DNA from: Streptomyces sioyaensis
Lineage (GTDB): Bacteria; Actinomycetota; Actinomycetes; Streptomycetales; Streptomycetaceae
DNA length: 44,417 nt
Direction of reading: 5' to 3'
Assembly (NCBI RefSeq): GCF_004122735.1
Contig: NZ_SDIF01000055.1
Coordinates: 1 to 44,417, forward strand
Under the pieces are notes generated by a model. It ran no database searches. It saw only the letters and a list, made by a program, of their open reading frames with translations, and was not told where the DNA came from. The position numbers and the translations under genes were made by a program. This document shows positions 42,267 to 44,417 of the stretch, in pieces. The first letter of the stretch is position 1; every line of letters starts with the position of its first letter.

Positions 42267-43175
42267 TCAGGGCGCGGGGCCTGGCTCACCCCCGCCGCTC
42301 GTCTGTCTCGCACAGCCTCCAGGCCGGCCATCGAGCGGCTTCGACTTCGCCGTCCCCACTCCCAGCAGGTTCCGCCGGTGCAGCATAAGCCGGATGTGGC
42401 GTGCCGCGTCGGTGCCCTCTTCGACTCCTCTGTCGAGCAGTACAGCTCTAAGGGCGGTGTCGCCGACGCCTGCCACCAGAGCGTCCGCCGGATGCCCGTG
42501 AACGGTCTCGCCCAGCGTGACAGTGGCTCCCGCCTCGCGGGAGAGGACCTGGTACAGGCGTTTGAGTAGCACGGCTTCGCTGCTGTCACGCGAGGGCACG
42601 CCGTCGCGCTCCGCACTCTCCAGCAGCGCGGCGGCCACGCCTCCCCGCTTCCGCCAGCGCTCCTTGTCGCCCACCACGATGAGGTGACTTCGCGCGCGGG
42701 TGACGGCGACGTTCCAAAGGTTCAGCTGTCCGCCGACCCATTCGACGGCACCGGGGTGCATGCCGTCCCCTGCGACGAGGGGGAACACCATGACATCGCG
42801 TTCGCCGCCCTGGAAGGTGTGTACCGTTCCGATGCGCAGACGCTCCTCGTCGTACGGTCGCAACCGCCTCCGCAGCGCTTCGGCTTGCGGCGCGAAGGGA
42901 GTGACGACGCCGACGGTGGCTTCGGGCGGCAGCTGTTCCAGCAGGTAGTTGACGCTGTCGTGCGCCTTTCGGATCTCGTCTTCGTTGACCCAGGAGCCAC
43001 CCAACCGGGGGCGGGTGGCCCGTCCGGGCACGTCTGTCCAGATGACGGCGGGACGCGGCAGAGCGGGGCGGCCGCGGGTGTCGGTGAGGACGGTCAGTCC
43101 GCCATCGTAGAAGAGTTCCTCTCTCCGCCGCTTTCCAGGGCGCCGGGCCGCGCCCGCTGATCGCGACGGTGACAA
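42267..43175 (-). pseudogene. 5'-truncated superfamily 1 helicase (DNA2/Upf1-like)
   Basis: The C-terminal half of an AAA_12-type SF1 helicase: ELFYDGGLTVLTD, VGVVTPFAPQAEALRRRL, the GTVHTFQGGERDVMVFPLV motif V/Va region and NLWNVAVTRARSHLIVVGD motif VI are intact, followed by a C-terminal domain with SEAVLLKRLYQVL. The Walker A and B half is missing. Coding similarity ends near 43110-43130, close to where the outer direct repeat begins at 43187, so the gene was cut by the event that placed the tRNA region here. A truncated product from an internal start is possible but would lack ATPase activity. Confidence 0.8.
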
Positions 43176-43186
43176 GGCGCATACGG

Positions 43187-43560
43187 TAGGGCCCGGCTTC
43201 GGTCGGGCCCTATGCCTATGCCCGTATGTCGAGTGAGCGAGGAGGCAAGGGGCGCAGCCGAGGGGTGCTCCCCCTCCAAGGTCTCGTGGCGCGAAGGGCC
43301 GCCTCGCCCCCCGGAGGGTCGGCGCCTCGTAGCACCGGGCACGCCAAAACTTCGGGAAGTCTTCGGGAAGAACAGCCGCCGAAACCCGCCCCGGACCGGT
43401 TCCAGCCGGACGGATCCAGCTCCTCCGCCTCCGGCGTCCGACGGCTCGCCGCGACCACCAAACAGCCCCTGACCAGCAAAAAGACCCTCCCCAAGGGAGG
43501 GTCTCCGTCGGCGCCCCCGGCAGGACTCGAACCTGCGGCCAAGTGCTTAGAAGGCACCTG
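43187..43560. repeat. Outer direct repeat, right copy (tRNA-Arg 3' region)
   Basis: The counterpart of 24677-25043. It begins with a hairpin (TAGGGCCCG at 43187-43195 and complement at 43204-43212), continues with the diverged block, then the terminator at 43477-43504, and ends with the 45 bases identical to the left copy inside the intact tRNA-Arg. No gene is supported in this stretch apart from the tRNA. Confidence 0.85.
43477..43504 (-). terminator. Terminator of tRNA-Arg(TCT)
   Basis: A 10-bp stem (43482-43491 with 43495-43504) with a three-base loop, followed on minus by a five-base U tract. It lies just downstream of the tRNA. Confidence 0.88.
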
Positions 43561-43584
43561 CTCTATCCACTGAGCTACGGGGGC
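43512..43584 (-). tRNA. tRNA-Arg (anticodon TCT), intact
   Basis: A 73-base cloverleaf on minus: acceptor GCCCCCG pairing with CGGGGGC, D arm GCTC...GAGC, anticodon loop CTTCTAA with TCT, T arm with GGTTCGAGTCC, discriminator G, and no encoded CCA. The 5' half and upstream region are unique to this copy. The 3' half from the anticodon arm is duplicated at 24999-25043. Confidence 0.95.
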
Positions 43585-43647
43585 CGGGCGTGGACGTGGA
43601 TCACGGACCGCGGTCAAGGATAGAGGTCCGGGTGCCTCGTCCCGGTT

Positions 43648-43727
43648 GCTTCACCTCCGTGGCACGTTGTGGAGGTTCCGTGAAGCGGTCCCGATAATCG
43701 CAGGCAGGTACGAATCCTGCACCGCTT
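43648..43727 (+). other. Structured intergenic region with tRNA-like fold
   Basis: GCTTCACC/CCTCC at 43648-43658 can pair with GGAGG...GTGAAGC at 43671-43686. Alternatively, AAGCGGT at 43683-43689 can pair with ACCGCTT at 43721-43727, enclosing a T-arm-like hairpin (GCAGG, loop TACGAAT, CCTGC at 43704-43720) that abuts the outer stem exactly as in a tRNA. The two folds share 43683-43686 and exclude each other. No anticodon arm is present. The 302 bases between the tRNA and the GTPase hold nothing else I can support. Confidence 0.4.
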
Positions 43728-43886
43728 TTGACGTCCCGCGCGTCGGGTGTTGTGCACTCGTTATGCCTCCGCCTCGCTCGTCGCGAGCGTCTCATGCGCC
43801 ACTCATCCCGTTCTGTACGCATTCTTGCGGCGCACACGAGGGGTTATACGCTTCAAAAGCGCAACGAAATTGGGCATTCTGCACAT

Positions 43887-44417
43887 GTGGCGACCTTGGA
43901 CGTACGACCCCGGCTGCTTGACGCACTGTCCGTTCTGCGCGACCGCGTCGACGCCGCACGCTTTCCACTGCCACTTCGGGGGGCTGCCCGGGCCCGGCGC
44001 AACCGGGCCGAGCTGCTCGCCCAGCTCGATGACTATGTGATTCCCCGCTTGCGCTCCCCGCAGGCCCCCCTGCTCGCGGTGATCGGCGGATCGACCGGGG
44101 CCGGCAAGTCCACGCTGGTGAATTCGCTGGTGGGGCGGCGGGTCTCGGAGGCGGGGGTGCTGCGTCCGACGACGCGTACGCCGGTGCTGGTCTGCCACCC
44201 CGACGATCTCCGGTGGTTCGCGGGACCGCGCGTCCTGCCGCAGCTCGCCCGGATGTGGGTGCCCGAACAGGACGACGGCGGAGAGGGGGAGTACGCGGCG
44301 GGCGCGGGCCTGGGACGGGGGGAGTTCGGTGTCCGGGGAGTGGGCGGCGGCGGCCCCGGCCAGCGCGGGCAGCCGGCTGCGCAGCGATGCGATCGCCCCG
44401 GTGGCCGTTCGTTCCGC
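43887..44417 (+). CDS. Dynamin-type GTPase, partial (runs off the window)
   Basis: The first 177 codons of a large GTPase read from a GTG at 43887. After a helical lead (about 1-60) comes the P-loop GGSTGAGKST at residues 67-76, then LVNSLVGRRVSEAGVLRPTTRTPVLVCHPDD with the switch region, as in actinobacterial dynamin-family/YfjP-like proteins. These bind GTP and act at the membrane. The last 35 or so codons turn into a Gly/Arg-rich string unlike the family, while the opposite strand there reads as a plausible helix, so the end of the window may be rearranged or misassembled. Confidence 0.8.
   Translation, partial: MATLDVRPRLLDALSVLRDRVDAARFPLPLRGAARARRNRAELLAQLDDYVIPRLRSPQAPLLAVIGGSTGAGKSTLVNSLVGRRVSEAGVLRPTTRTPVLVCHPDDLRWFAGPRVLPQLARMWVPEQDDGGEGEYAAGAGLGRGEFGVRGVGGGGPGQRGQPAAQRCDRPGGRSFR

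Noticed and set aside
43216..43617. Open frame across the tRNA-Arg and its 3' region
   Set aside because: It overlaps an intact tRNA and a terminator, and has no protein family features.

Overview
The window looks like high-GC actinobacterial chromosome, most probably Streptomyces or a close relative. The support is its GC-rich codon use, GTG starts, many ATGA stop/start overlaps, and typical families (DUF3159 with P450, MurR/RpiR operon, S13 carboxypeptidase, DUF5937-ArsR, HxlR). No rRNA or CRISPR array was seen. All family names come from reading the sequence; no database search was run.

Layout. (1) 0.2-3.3 kb: an MmpS-like membrane protein and an Orn/Lys/Arg decarboxylase, both on minus. 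(2) 3.5-8.3 kb: a possible immune locus with a TIR-NB-ARC-TPR protein (NLR-like, with a 126-bp tandem repeat array), a divergent uncharacterised 179-aa protein, and a zinc-ribbon protein with a nuclease-like QAK motif. (3) 8.6-14.5 kb: an OmpR-type two-component system divergent from a DUF3159 / P450 / [3Fe-4S] ferredoxin / ferredoxin reductase operon that ends in a strong hairpin. (4) 14.5-22.0 kb: an RpiR regulator followed by a tightly overlapped operon of APC permease, glutamine-synthetase-like ligase, amidohydrolase, M20 hydrolase and ornithine aminotransferase. This looks like an amine or amino-acid-derivative utilisation pathway with a split version of the fungal FluG domain pair. (5) 22.2-24.5 kb: a secreted D-Ala-D-Ala carboxypeptidase, convergent with a lipoprotein that carries an internal duplication.

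(6) 24.7-43.6 kb is a composite genomic island. It is bounded by two diverged copies of the region 3' of tRNA-Arg(TCT). The right copy has the intact tRNA and the left copy only its 3' part. Nested inside are two direct repeats of about 215 bp that contain the 3' end of a tRNA-Gly(CCC) and behave like attachment sites, with an integrase remnant beside the right one. Cargo outside the inner repeats is a regulator/MFS pair on the left and a decapitated helicase on the right. Cargo inside them comprises two diverged copies of a module (HxlR regulator or its remnant, luciferase-domain protein, small membrane protein, NAD(P)H- or FMN-dependent oxidoreductase), IS and pseudogene debris, and a six-gene cassette under a LysR gene. 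That cassette holds a CaiB-type CoA transferase, enoyl-CoA hydratase, acetoacetate decarboxylase family protein, 3-hydroxyacyl-CoA dehydrogenase, a two-component flavin monooxygenase and its flavin reductase.

(7) 43.6-44.4 kb: the intact tRNA-Arg, a structured intergenic stretch with a tRNA-like fold, and the start of a dynamin-type GTPase whose last bases in the window look anomalous.

The most novel candidates are the TIR-NLR locus, the nested tRNA-bounded island, the CoA-transferase / monooxygenase cassette, and the duplicated HxlR-controlled module with a conserved 24-bp upstream site.
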